64,000 bases of DNA from Arthrobacter sp. RIT-PI-e (GTDB taxonomy: Bacteria; Actinomycetota; Actinomycetes; Actinomycetales; Micrococcaceae): assembly GCF_001187915.1 (NCBI RefSeq), contig NZ_LGIU01000091.1, forward strand, positions 1 through 64,000, written 5' to 3'. Each line of letters starts with the position of its first letter. The stretch's first letter is position 1. Shown one piece after another: positions 1-8,067 of this stretch. The position numbers were made by a program, and so were the translations under genes. The notes below the pieces were generated by a model. It was not told the DNA's origin. It ran no database searches and saw only the letters and a program-made list of their open reading frames with translations.

Positions 1-88
1 CCGCGCCCGACTCCACTCGGCCCTGGGCTACACCACGCCAATAGAACACGAGCAATTACTCGCCAGCAATAAAGCTCAGCCGGCATAA
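1..88 (+). CDS. IS3-family transposase (OrfB), C-terminal end only
   Basis: The frame entering from the left edge (codons 2-4 onward) reads RARLHSALGYTTPIEHEQLL and stops at TAA 86-88. The pattern R-x-HSALGY-x-TP-x-E is characteristic of the end of the DDE integrase domain of IS3-family OrfB. Only about 28 residues are present, and the catalytic residues lie outside the window, so it cannot be told whether the element is intact. The right end of the element should follow within about 40 bases. Confidence 0.75.
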   Translation, partial: RARLHSALGYTTPIEHEQLLASNKAQPA

Positions 89-127
89 GCCGCCTGATCA
101 GCTGTCCACAACTTGCGGGCAACCCCA
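1..127 (+). mobile_element. Right end of an IS3-family insertion sequence
   Basis: After the transposase stop at 88, the segment 103-127 starts TGTCCACAACTTGC and ends CCCCA. This looks like a right terminal repeat of actinobacterial IS3 elements, which usually end in CA. The boundary at about 127 is inferred, because the left end is outside the window and neither the inverted repeat nor the target duplication can be checked. Confidence 0.5.
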
Positions 128-213
128 ACGTTGTACTGCTGCGGGGGGTGTGGCGTTGGGGTAGACCCTAACGCAACAGTGCAGAACTGGCTCAATTGCG
201 TTGCGTTAGGGTC
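122..213. repeat. Two adjacent, related hairpins next to the IS end
   Basis: Hairpin 1 pairs ACCCCAACG (122-130) with CGTTGGGGT (154-162) around a 23-base loop. Hairpin 2 pairs GACCCTAACGCAAC (164-177) perfectly with GTTGCGTTAGGGTC (200-213) around 22 bases. The left arms resemble each other (ACCCCAACG and ACCCTAACG). The first overlaps the inferred IS end. They could be nested transposon ends, a recombination site or a regulatory structure upstream of the gene at 414. No recombinase gene is visible. Confidence 0.6.
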
Positions 214-413
214 CCTTTCTGGGTTTTGCGACACTTCTGTGCGCGGGTCTTGGGATGGTGCAACACACGAGACGAGAAGACGCGTCCGCGCGTTGCCTGG
301 GTTGGCGATGGTCACAGGTGAACGATGCGGGATCCTTACCAGGGGTACATCTGTGTTGTAGACGTAGGTGTGGCAGGGGATGTGCTCGATCGAGTTGTGG
401 GGGGAAGAGTGTC

Positions 414-1313
414 GTGAGAATCAGGAATTGGTTCAGGCGGGTGGTTGATCGGAAACCGGATGAGAGTGCTGAGAAGCATTCGGGTGGTGTCGGAAGTGCT
501 CGTGTGACAGTCTCCCTTGAGGTGGGAGGGGGTCCTTGTGTGGAGGTGGCGGGTACAACGACGTTTGCCAAGCCGGCAGTGGTGGCGTTGGTCGACAGGT
601 ATCAATTGCCGGAGCGAGGCTATTTTGAAGCCGGGGCATGGTTACAGCGTGAACCGGAGAACCCTGTCGATGTTGATGCGGTCGCGGTCATCGTCGAGGG
701 TGAGAAGGTCGGCAATCTCCCCTCGTATCGTGCCCGGGCCTTACAGCTTCCACCTCAGGCCAGTACGGAAGTTCGTTACCAGCTCCACGTACTCCAGGGT
801 GAAAAGTGGGCAGCGAAGGCGTTTATCTGGCTGGGGCCAGGAGCCCCGCAGTGGACGTACTCGGCGGATAGCCCTCCTGCGTTGACGAGTAGGCAGCGCA
901 CTCTTGCTGCAGCGAAGCAGCAGTCCGAGATGGTCAGGGAAGCGCTTGAAGGCGGAGGTGATCGTGCTCGTCAGTTCCAGCGAGGCATGTATCAGGGTGT
1001 TCACTACCTCCAGCTGGTTGAGCCGATCAAACAGCTCAAGCGGGAGGACCGGTTGGAGGAAGCCCTGGCGTTGTGTTACCAAGCGATCAAAGGGGCCGAG
1101 CAGGATCGAGGCGGTCGTGAACCTGCCCCTTGGTACACCGAGCAAGCAGCGATCGTGCACCGCAAACTCGGGCAACATCAAGAAGAAATCACTGTGCTCG
1201 AACGCTGGCTGAGCATGACGCCACCGGATCGACGCGGAGGTAGCACGATCGCCGAACGTCACCGCAAGTGCGTGGAGAAAAAGGGTCTGCCCAAGGCGGA
1301 CCACGGTACATAA
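414..1313 (+). CDS. HIRAN-like domain protein with helical repeat C-terminus
   Basis: A 299-residue protein. I chose GTG 414 because a GGGGGGAAG ribosome site lies just upstream; the frame is open further 5' but without a better start. Residues about 42-115 resemble a HIRAN domain: a hydrophobic strand, then LQREPENPVDVDAVAV (77-92), then KVGNLP (98-103). HIRAN domains bind DNA ends in some repair helicases. Residues about 190-270 are helical and TPR-like (EEALALCYQAIKGAE, then QEEITVLERWL). No helicase or nuclease domain is attached. Third codon positions are less GC-rich than in most genes here, and an IS end lies upstream, so acquisition by transfer is likely. Function unknown. Confidence 0.7.
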   Translation: MRIRNWFRRVVDRKPDESAEKHSGGVGSARVTVSLEVGGGPCVEVAGTTTFAKPAVVALVDRYQLPERGYFEAGAWLQREPENPVDVDAVAVIVEGEKVGNLPSYRARALQLPPQASTEVRYQLHVLQGEKWAAKAFIWLGPGAPQWTYSADSPPALTSRQRTLAAAKQQSEMVREALEGGGDRARQFQRGMYQGVHYLQLVEPIKQLKREDRLEEALALCYQAIKGAEQDRGGREPAPWYTEQAAIVHRKLGQHQEEITVLERWLSMTPPDRRGGSTIAERHRKCVEKKGLPKADHGT

Positions 1314-1409
1314 GCCACCCAGCCCTATGTTGTTCGGGGCGTGTGCAGCACCTGATCAGAGTCCCGGCCAGGATGATGGAGAGCAGAGCTAGAGCCAGGG
1401 GAGGCAGCT

Positions 1410-2150
1410 CTGGAGTACGACGAGTACAACGACGATCTCTTAGCAGCGATCTACGACGGAGATAACCCGGACGGTCGTGACCATGACTACTACCGCGCAC
1501 TGGTAACACGCCTTAGCGCGACTCGGATCACCGACCTGGGCTGCGGCACGGGCATCCTGACGGTCACACTTGCAGCGCCGGGGAGGACCGTTGCCGGTAT
1601 CGACCACGCTGCGGCGATGCTCAGGTACGCCTCCTCCAGGCCCGGAGGTGACTCGGTGCAATGGCGCCTGGGTACCTCAACCGTGATCGACGCCGGCGTG
1701 AACGATCTGGTCATCATGTCGGGGAACGTGGCGATGCACATCCTCGGCGAGGACTGGCATACGACGTTGCGGGACATCGCCGCCGGGTTGAGGCCAGGAG
1801 GCGTGCTGGTTTTCGAGACCCGTAACCCGGCAGCACGGGCCTGGACTGGCTGGAGCGATCCGGGATCGGAGCGGGACACTGTCGTGGGTCGGCTTCGCGA
1901 GAGCACGGTCATCATGGGTCCTGACCCCGATGGTGTGGTCACGATGCGGTGCCACAACGAGTTCATCGACGCGGACCATGTCGTGGATGTCGAGCAGCGT
2001 CTTCAGTTCCGGAACCTCGAGCAGATCACCGCGGACTTGGAAGGTTCGGGCCTGACAGTCCTGAAGGTACGAAGCGATTGGGACGGGACCGCGTTCACCG
2101 GCTCTGCGACGGAGCCGCTGATGATCATCGAAGCACGCTCGACCGCCTGA
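1410..2150 (+). CDS. Class I SAM-dependent methyltransferase, apparent CTG start
   Basis: A 246-residue protein. The fold is shown by motif I TDLGCGTGIL (residues 41-50), motif II VAGIDHAAAM (61-70) and the motif IV region DLVIMSGNVAMHI. The N-terminus EYDEYNDDLLAAIYD is typical of small-molecule methyltransferases. The first ATG, at 1617, falls inside motif II and would remove motif I. Between the in-frame stop at 1374-1376 and motif I there is no ATG, GTG or TTG, but CTG 1410 has AGGGGAGG (1397-1404) five bases upstream. The substrate is unknown. Loss of the original 5' end is the alternative. Confidence 0.75.
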   Translation: MEYDEYNDDLLAAIYDGDNPDGRDHDYYRALVTRLSATRITDLGCGTGILTVTLAAPGRTVAGIDHAAAMLRYASSRPGGDSVQWRLGTSTVIDAGVNDLVIMSGNVAMHILGEDWHTTLRDIAAGLRPGGVLVFETRNPAARAWTGWSDPGSERDTVVGRLRESTVIMGPDPDGVVTMRCHNEFIDADHVVDVEQRLQFRNLEQITADLEGSGLTVLKVRSDWDGTAFTGSATEPLMIIEARSTA

Positions 2151-2744
2151 CTCATAGACCGCCACCAGCCCTGCACTCGAGCAGTGCACCCCATCTACAA
2201 GGTGTCCATCAAACGACCGATTGTGACAACCAAGAACTCGGGTAAGGAGAAGCCCCCGGTTGTCACGCAGTGCTGCCCTGAGCCATGGCGGTGAATGACG
2301 AACGGCATGGACTTCGATGGTGGAGGTGACGCTCCGCCGTCGGACGTCGATCGGGGCCGTGTCCGTGCCGTACCAGTGGATCACCGCTGTGCCGCGACCC
2401 GGTCCAGGGCTGTGCCCACGAGCCGGGCGTGTCCCGTCAGCGCTTCGATCAGGATCGCACCGTCGTCCTAGATCCCTTGTGGGCGCGGAGGTATCGGACA
2501 CTCCTCGGGGAACAGAACCGACCGTACTCGGGCCATGTTCACGATGGGCCGGGGTCGGCGTCGAGCGCCCATAGGATCCGATGAGGGGTGTCTTCCGGAC
2601 CGGACACAATTCCCGCTTCGGTTTTTGAATGCCGACGATCCTGCCCACGCCCCGCACCTCGCTAGGGTGGATGCGCGGCCACGTACGTACGCCGTCGCAC
2701 CGATGCGGCGGGACCGGCCCGCCCTCCTGGGGAAGGACCCGCGC
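2151..2744. other. 594-bp stretch without a convincing gene
   Basis: Short frames here lack recognisable motifs or ribosome sites. On the minus strand, about 2375-2465 reads DDGAILIEALTGHARLVGTA and LDRVAAQR before a stop, directly after another in-frame stop. It looks like the C-terminal scrap of a decayed gene. A promoter for the gene at 2745 is expected but no clear hexamers were found. Confidence 0.4.
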
Positions 2745-3197
2745 ATGACCGTCGTCGAACGAGGGCCGGCCTGGCTGCGCCGGGGTGGTGGCATCTTCCT
2801 CATGGTGATCGCCGTGGTGCTCGCCCTGGTCGGCGCACTCGGCTCCACCTGGGGCCTGTACCTCGCGTCCCTCGCCTTTTTCACAGGCGCGGTCTGGTGG
2901 AGTTTCCTGGCCCGCATCTCGGTGACGGTCGACGACGATCGAATCGAGTTGCGCGGACCCCTCTGGAAGCGGACACTGCACCGGGAGGGCGTGCGGGACG
3001 TCGTCGTGGAGGACGACACCGGCATGAACCCCGGGATGATCAACTGGCCCGTCACCCTGCACGAGGGAGGCTCGCTCGTCCGGATGACCATGGGCGGCTC
3101 GGCGGCAGTCGGGTTCGTAGGTGATGGTCGCCGTTACCGGGTGGTCCTCGCCGACCGCCCCTCCGCCGAACGACTGGCCGAGGCCATCACCGGGTGA
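2745..3197 (+). CDS. Small membrane protein with PH-like C-terminal domain
   Basis: A 150-residue protein. ATG 2745 is preceded by GGGGAAGGA; the longer upstream frame has no supported start. Two hydrophobic helices (about residues 15-35 and 38-56: GGIFLMVIAVVLALVGALG and LYLASLAFFTGAVWWSFL) are followed by a strand-rich domain (ISVTVDDDRIELRGPLWKRT onward). This resembles the two-helix plus bacterial PH-like arrangement of uncharacterised actinobacterial membrane proteins. It probably sits in the cytoplasmic membrane with the C-terminal domain inside. It converges with the glycosyltransferase gene, ten bases away. Function unknown. Confidence 0.7.
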   Translation: MTVVERGPAWLRRGGGIFLMVIAVVLALVGALGSTWGLYLASLAFFTGAVWWSFLARISVTVDDDRIELRGPLWKRTLHREGVRDVVVEDDTGMNPGMINWPVTLHEGGSLVRMTMGGSAAVGFVGDGRRYRVVLADRPSAERLAEAITG

Positions 3198-3206
3198 GGA
3201 CGCCCG

Positions 3207-4289
3207 TCACCGCCGCCGCCCGAACTCGGTGACGGCGCGCTCGCAGGCCGCCCGCAACTGCTTCGCCGATGCCGCCCAGGAGTAGATGGACGCCTGCCGT
3301 GTCCCGGAAGCGGACGCAGCAGCCCAGCGGCCGGGGTCGTCGAGGGCGCGCACCGCGCTCGCCGCGGCACGGGGGTCGTCGGCGTCGACGAACAGCGGGG
3401 CGTCCCCGCCGACCTCCCGGAAGATCGGTATGTCACTCGCGATGACGGGTGTCCCGGTAGCCAGGGCCTCGATGACGGGCAGGCCGTAGCCCTCGGCCCT
3501 CGAGAGCGTGAGCAGCGCGGTGCACTCGGCCAGCAGGTCCTGGTACTCGGCGTCGGACACCCCGTCGTGGAACACGATCCGCTCCGGGTCCGTGGCCAGG
3601 GTGTGCAACTCGGCCCGCCGTCCGGGGGTGATCCTGCTGAGCAGGTGGAGCGTGTGCCCCGGAAGGAACGCCATGGCACGCACCAGCGTCTCCACGTTCT
3701 TGTAGGGCATGAACGAGCCCATGTAGAGCAGGGACGGCGAGCGCGGCGCATCAGGGTCCCGGTGGAGGGCCGTGGCCTGCGGTGCGTTGCCCACGAGCAG
3801 CACCGGCCGGCGGGTGAGTCGGTGCTGCCGCATGAGCGCCGCGGTGGTGCGGGAGATGGTGACGACGACGTCAGCCTTGTTCAGCAGGAGACGCTGCGGC
3901 CAGTACGCCAGATGGTAGAGCCGCCAGAGTGCCCGGACGGGCAGGGGCAGGAAGCCGGGCGGGGTGGGGTTCGAGTAGTAGATGAGATCGTGCAGGGTGA
4001 GGACCAGCGGGTACCTGCGTCCCCAGGAGCCCATGGTCTGCAGAGGGCTCACCACCACGTCGGGTGCCAGCCGGTTGAGCCGCCGGGCGATGAACAGTTC
4101 CGCGGGGGAGAGGGGACTGCTGACGAGCACGTGCGGCAGGTCCGGCAGGAGTGCCAGCTGGCGGGGGTCGCTGATGAGCAGGACGACGTCGTCGGTCGCG
4201 GCCAGAGCCTCGGCGAGGCTCGCCCCGTAGCGGCTGATGCCGTCGTGGTGGTCGGTACGCGTGAAGCGCGCGTCGAAGAGCACCCTCAT
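3207..4289 (-). CDS. GT4-type family 1 glycosyltransferase
   Basis: A 360-residue protein. It begins MRVLFDARFTRTDHHDGISRYG, the N-terminal Rossmann strand and glycine-rich loop of GT-B enzymes. The C-terminal half has YMGSFMPYKNVETLV and the donor-binding E-x7-E segment AEGYGLPVIEALATGTPVIA. It should move a sugar from a nucleotide-sugar to an unknown acceptor, perhaps an envelope glycan or a small molecule. It is the last gene of a minus-strand operon. Its ATG overlaps the stop of the hydrolase upstream (ATGA), so translation is probably coupled. No signal peptide or membrane helix is seen. Confidence 0.88.
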   Translation of the reverse strand: MRVLFDARFTRTDHHDGISRYGASLAEALAATDDVVLLISDPRQLALLPDLPHVLVSSPLSPAELFIARRLNRLAPDVVVSPLQTMGSWGRRYPLVLTLHDLIYYSNPTPPGFLPLPVRALWRLYHLAYWPQRLLLNKADVVVTISRTTAALMRQHRLTRRPVLLVGNAPQATALHRDPDAPRSPSLLYMGSFMPYKNVETLVRAMAFLPGHTLHLLSRITPGRRAELHTLATDPERIVFHDGVSDAEYQDLLAECTALLTLSRAEGYGLPVIEALATGTPVIASDIPIFREVGGDAPLFVDADDPRAAASAVRALDDPGRWAAASASGTRQASIYSWAASAKQLRAACERAVTEFGRRR

Positions 4290-5158
4290 GCAGGGTGCTC
4301 CCGGAGGAACCGCTGCACGAGGAGCGCGGCTTCGCGCGGCTTCTCGTAGTGCACGAGGTGGCCGACGGCGGGGAGGACCTCGAGGGTGGCGTCCGGTAGG
4401 GATGCTGCGAGGTGACGTTGGCTCTCCACCGGGCCGATGGGATCCTTCTCCGCCGCGATGAGCAGCACGGGCATCCGGAGCTCGTCCGCGGAGTCGCGGA
4501 CGGTACCGGTGATGGAGGCGCGGAACGCCTCGAGGACCACGCGCCTGCTCGCGAACGCGCTGAAGTAGGCGGCGTGCTGGGCGTGGATCCAGCGGCGGAG
4601 TACGGGGTCCCGGGTTCTCGCCATGAAGACGCTCATGAGGCGGACGATGCCCGGATGGGACAGCAGCGCCCGCCCCGCAGGCTCGGGCAGTCGGTCCGCG
4701 GCGACGTAGTAGGCCTCCGCGATCCGCGAGGCCGTACGGCTCGGTCCCTCGAGGGCGGGGGAGCTGATCGGGTTCACCAGGACCAGCACGGGAGCCAGCC
4801 GCGGATCCCGTGCCGCGGCCTCGGCGGCGATCACGGACCCGAAGGAATGACCGAGCAGCACCCGGGGCCCGGGGGCGAAGCGGTCCGCGCAGGCGGCGAC
4901 GAAGCGGGCGTACGCGGCGACGTCGTGCGTTCCCGGCAGCTCCGCACCCTGCCCGAAGCCGGGAAGATCCGGCAGGACCACCCGGTACCCGGGAAGTTCC
5001 TCCACCAGGCGCAGCAGCCCGTGGTGGTCCCCACGGAACCCGTGCACCATCACGAGCGTCCGCCGGGGAGGATCCTGGGCGGCCTGCTCGGCGGGGTACT
5101 CCCACACGCGCTGGAGCGTGCCCTCCCAGGAGAAGCTGCGGACCACCGCCTCGCGCAT
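4286..5158 (-). CDS. Alpha/beta hydrolase
   Basis: A 290-residue protein with the alpha/beta hydrolase fold. The oxyanion region is VMVHGFRGDHHG, the nucleophile elbow is GHSFGS (Ser), and the late acid and histidine regions are AAEKDPIGP and AVGHLVHYE. It lacks a signal peptide, so it is probably cytoplasmic. The start overlaps the aldo/keto reductase stop by one base (TGATG), and the stop overlaps the glycosyltransferase start (ATGA). This places it firmly within the operon headed by the ArsR-type regulator. The substrate cannot be told from sequence; an ester or lactone is plausible. Confidence 0.88.
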   Translation of the reverse strand: MREAVVRSFSWEGTLQRVWEYPAEQAAQDPPRRTLVMVHGFRGDHHGLLRLVEELPGYRVVLPDLPGFGQGAELPGTHDVAAYARFVAACADRFAPGPRVLLGHSFGSVIAAEAAARDPRLAPVLVLVNPISSPALEGPSRTASRIAEAYYVAADRLPEPAGRALLSHPGIVRLMSVFMARTRDPVLRRWIHAQHAAYFSAFASRRVVLEAFRASITGTVRDSADELRMPVLLIAAEKDPIGPVESQRHLAASLPDATLEVLPAVGHLVHYEKPREAALLVQRFLREHPA

Positions 5159-5991
5159 CACCCCACCCGGTCCGGGTGCGAGCCGAACCGCTGGTCGCGG
5201 TCCAGCGCGTGCAGGGCGGCGAGCTGGGCGTCGTCGAGCTCGACGTCGAACACGGCGAGGTTGCTCGCGATGCGCTCGCGGGAACTGGCCTTCGGGATGG
5301 TGAGGACGTCCTGCTGCAGGTGCCAGCGGAGGACCACCTGCGCCGGTGTCCTCCCGAGCTCGTCGGCGATGCCCTGGATCACCGGGTCCTCGAGGACGTG
5401 TCCGCGCCCCAGGGGACTCCAGGCCTGGGTGAGGATGCCGTGCCGCTCGTGGAAGGCCCGCAGGTCGCGCTGCTGCAGGTAGGGGTGGAGCTCGACCTGG
5501 TTGAGCGCCGGCGGCGTGTCCGTCTCGGCGAGAAGCCGCTCGAGGTGGGGCTGCTGGAAGTTGGAGACGCCGATCGAGCGCACCCGCCCCTCGTCCCGGA
5601 GGCGTTCGAGGGCTCGCCACGTGTCCACGTACAGGTCCTTGGCCGCGCAGGGCCAGTGGATGAGGTACAGGTCCAGGTACTCGAGCCCCAGCTGCTCCAT
5701 CGACGTGTCGAAGGCGCGCAGGGCGGCGTCGTACCCGTGGTCGTCGTTCCACACCTTCGAGGTGACGAAGAGGTCCTCGCGCCGGCCCGTCTCCAGGAAC
5801 TGCCGTGCGGCCCTACCCACACCGGCCTCGTTCCCGTACAGGGCCGCGGTGTCCAGGAGGCGGTACCCGACGTCGAGTGCCGTGGAGCACAGGGTCGCCG
5901 TGTCCTCCGGCGGGACCTTGTAGACGCCGAACCCGACGACGTCGATGCTGGTGCCGTCGGCGAGCGCCCTGCGGGGTACGGAGGAGGTCAT
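5158..5991 (-). CDS. Aldo/keto reductase (AKR5-like)
   Basis: A 277-residue (beta/alpha)8 oxidoreductase. The tetrad is visible: Asp in YRLLDTAALYGNE, Tyr in the same segment, Lys in FVTSKVWND and His in LYLIHWP. The NADPH-binding end has IPKASSRERIASNL. The family reduces aldehydes and ketones, such as 2,5-diketo-gluconate-type substrates. ATG 5991 gives the usual family N-terminus (TSSVPRRALADGTSIDVVGFG). A longer start at 6042 overlaps the MFS stop as ATGA and is the coupled alternative, adding 17 residues. It lies third in the ArsR operon. Confidence 0.88.
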   Translation of the reverse strand: MTSSVPRRALADGTSIDVVGFGVYKVPPEDTATLCSTALDVGYRLLDTAALYGNEAGVGRAARQFLETGRREDLFVTSKVWNDDHGYDAALRAFDTSMEQLGLEYLDLYLIHWPCAAKDLYVDTWRALERLRDEGRVRSIGVSNFQQPHLERLLAETDTPPALNQVELHPYLQQRDLRAFHERHGILTQAWSPLGRGHVLEDPVIQGIADELGRTPAQVVLRWHLQQDVLTIPKASSRERIASNLAVFDVELDDAQLAALHALDRDQRFGSHPDRVG

Positions 5992-6038
5992 GGGGGAGAC
6001 TCTACCCAGCCGGTGCCCGCGAGCGGCCTCCGCGCCGT

Positions 6039-7349
6039 TCATGCGCGCATGTCACGGGCGGGAACGAGCCGCTCGGCGCGGTACCGGAGGAGGGGGAGAG
6101 CGCCGGCGAGGCACAGGACGCCCGTGACGAGGATCAGCACCCGGAAGTCCACCACGCCGATCAGTGCCGCCGCGATCGTGTTGGCCACCACCTGCGGCAC
6201 GTTGATGAGCATGCTCGCCGCCGCCGAGGTGCGTCCCTGGAGCGAGGCCGGGGTCTCCTGCTGCCGGAGGGTCACGAAGGCGACGATCAACCAGCTGACG
6301 CCGCCCCCCATCAGGCCGGCACCGGTCAGGACCACGGGGAGGGAGGGGACGGCGGCGGCCAGCACGGCCACCGCGAGGAGCGCCACGCTGAGGAGGATGG
6401 ACCGCCGCAGCCCGATCCTGGCCATGACGGTGGCCGCGGTGACACCGCCGACCACGGACAGGACACCCTGCGTACCGACCAGCACGCTGAGGAACTCCGG
6501 CGGCATGCCCAGGCCCTGCTCCACGGTGGCGAAGATGGTGACGTTGAAGATGCCCGTGGCGCCGACGGCGACGCCGAGGGTGATCATGGCGCGCGAGAGC
6601 AGCCGGTGCCCGGCGAGGAAGCGGAATCCCGCCGTCGTGCTCTGCCAGAACGATTCCGCCCCGCGACCGGCCCGGGGCATCTCGCTCACGTGCAGCGTCA
6701 GCAGGACCAGCGCCGCGACCATGAAGCAGGCGGCGGTGAGGAGCACCACGGACCGCATGCCCGCGAGGGCCAGCAGCGCGGCGCCGACGAGCGGGGAGAC
6801 GATGCGCAGACCCTGGTCGATGCTGCTGAGCAGGCCGTTGGCCGGGGGGAGAAGGCGGTCGGCGAACAGGTCGCGCAGCAGACCCGACTGCGCCGCCGCG
6901 GTCACGTACGCCGTGGTGCCGTAGAGGAAGATCACCATGTAGACCAGCCACAGCTGGTCCGCGGTACGGACGGTGAGCAGGGCGAGGACCACGACGGCGG
7001 CGCAGAGGTTGTTGAGGACCAGCACACGACGCCGCGGGAAGCGGTCCGCGAGCTGCCCCGTCAGCGGTGCCAGGAGCGCGGGCAACCCCAGGGCCACGAA
7101 CACCAGCCCCGCCGCGGCGTCGCTCCCGGTGAGCTGCTTGACCCAGATCGCCGCGGTGAGGAACAGCGCCGAGTCCCCGAAGTTGGAGAACACCCACACC
7201 ATGCAGAGCCGCCGGAAGGCAGGGACGCGGAGGACGTCGGTGTTGGTGCCCCGGGCATCGGGGTCCTTCACCCGGAGCTCCGCCTCCGTCACCGGATCGT
7301 CGTCGTGCCCGGTCCGTGTGCCGCGTGCTGCGGCCCCACGCCGGCTCAT
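6039..7349 (-). CDS. MFS transporter, probable drug or metabolite efflux
   Basis: A 436-residue protein with about 12 hydrophobic segments and the MFS loop 2-3 motif LTGQLADRFPRRRVLV. The architecture (N-terminal NTDVLRVPAFRRL, then FSNFGDSALFL) resembles MFS_3/enterobactin-exporter-like permeases common in actinomycetes. ATG 7349 overlaps the stop of the regulator gene (ATGA); the longer upstream frame is not needed. Lying directly after an ArsR-type regulator, it is probably the exporter that the regulator controls. Confidence 0.88.
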   Translation of the reverse strand: MSRRGAAARGTRTGHDDDPVTEAELRVKDPDARGTNTDVLRVPAFRRLCMVWVFSNFGDSALFLTAAIWVKQLTGSDAAAGLVFVALGLPALLAPLTGQLADRFPRRRVLVLNNLCAAVVVLALLTVRTADQLWLVYMVIFLYGTTAYVTAAAQSGLLRDLFADRLLPPANGLLSSIDQGLRIVSPLVGAALLALAGMRSVVLLTAACFMVAALVLLTLHVSEMPRAGRGAESFWQSTTAGFRFLAGHRLLSRAMITLGVAVGATGIFNVTIFATVEQGLGMPPEFLSVLVGTQGVLSVVGGVTAATVMARIGLRRSILLSVALLAVAVLAAAVPSLPVVLTGAGLMGGGVSWLIVAFVTLRQQETPASLQGRTSAAASMLINVPQVVANTIAAALIGVVDFRVLILVTGVLCLAGALPLLRYRAERLVPARDMRA

Positions 7350-8005
7350 GCGGGATCCTCCGAACCGTGGTGCGCGGGCCGGTCGGGGTCGATGTTGAGG
7401 ATCGAGAGGACCTGGACGGGCAGGGACCCCTCCGGGCGCTGATCCGGGTTCCGCCACCGACCGTCGAAGCGCCGCTGGAGGGCCCAGATGTCCTCGCGCA
7501 GCTGGGCGATCTCCTCACGCGTCGCGTAGAAAGTCGAACTCGTGATCGTGGAGAGGTCCGCGTCCTCCACGGGGAGCTGCGGCGCTCGCTGGAGCCAGGA
7601 CTGGATGCGGTCGAACTGCCGATGCAGGTACAGCCCCGCCATCGCGGACACGGCGTGGACGGAACCCGGCTCGGCGCGGTCGATCATCGCGGACCTGCCC
7701 TGCCCCACCGGCCTCCACGGTTTCTCCCGTCCGGGCTGGTCCACCTGCTCGATGTACCCGTGCTTGGCCAGGATGCGGAGATGGTAGGAGCAGCTGGCCA
7801 CGGACTCCCCGATCCCGGCCGCGCAGACCGTCGCGGTGGCGGGACCCTCGTGGTCCAGGAAGTCGAGGAGTTCCAGGCGGGTGGGATGTGCCAGTGCACG
7901 GATGCGTACCGGGTCGCTGACCACCTGTTCATGACCGTTGCCCCGGTAGCCGGTGCCAGCGGGGAGCGCTTCGGGGTCATGCTGGGCGTCGTCGTTCGTC
8001 GTCAT
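7346..8005 (-). CDS. ArsR-type winged-helix regulator
   Basis: A 219-residue protein. Residues about 30-100 form an HTH_20/ArsR domain: PVRIRALAHPTRLELLDFL, then ESVASCSYHLRILAKHGYIE as the recognition region. No metal-binding ELCVCDL motif is visible, so it probably senses an organic ligand through its roughly 120-residue C-terminal part. It heads a five-gene operon with ATGA or TGATG junctions. Nested palindromes with a TAGAAT hexamer lie directly upstream, suggesting autorepression. No ribosome site precedes ATG 8005. Confidence 0.85.
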   Translation of the reverse strand: MTTNDDAQHDPEALPAGTGYRGNGHEQVVSDPVRIRALAHPTRLELLDFLDHEGPATATVCAAGIGESVASCSYHLRILAKHGYIEQVDQPGREKPWRPVGQGRSAMIDRAEPGSVHAVSAMAGLYLHRQFDRIQSWLQRAPQLPVEDADLSTITSSTFYATREEIAQLREDIWALQRRFDGRWRNPDQRPEGSLPVQVLSILNIDPDRPAHHGSEDPA

Positions 8006-8017
8006 GAGTACATCTTG

Positions 8018-8055
8018 TATTCTAAAGAACTCTTTAGCAAGAAGTATTTAGAATA
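8018..8055 (-). promoter_or_regulatory. Nested palindromes and promoter upstream of the ArsR-type operon
   Basis: CTAAAGA (8022-8028) and TCTTTAG (8031-8037) form a palindrome with a two-base spacer. TATTCTAAA (8018-8026) and TTTAGAATA (8047-8055) form a wider inverted repeat around it. On the minus strand TAGAAT is a good -10 hexamer thirteen bases before the ATG. The AT-rich block stands out against the surrounding GC-rich DNA. It is a likely operator for the adjacent regulator. Confidence 0.65.
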
Positions 8056-8067
8056 GAACTCAGCGGG

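Noticed and set aside
122-213. Integron attC site
   Set aside because: Arms contain CCCTAAC/GTTAGGG, but the core-site consensus and the two-box layout are not met and no integrase gene is seen.
4810-6924. 704-codon plus-strand open frame opposite the ArsR operon
   Set aside because: Shadow of GC-rich codons on the opposite strand; Arg/Pro/Gly-rich, no domain, and the minus strand has five clear genes.
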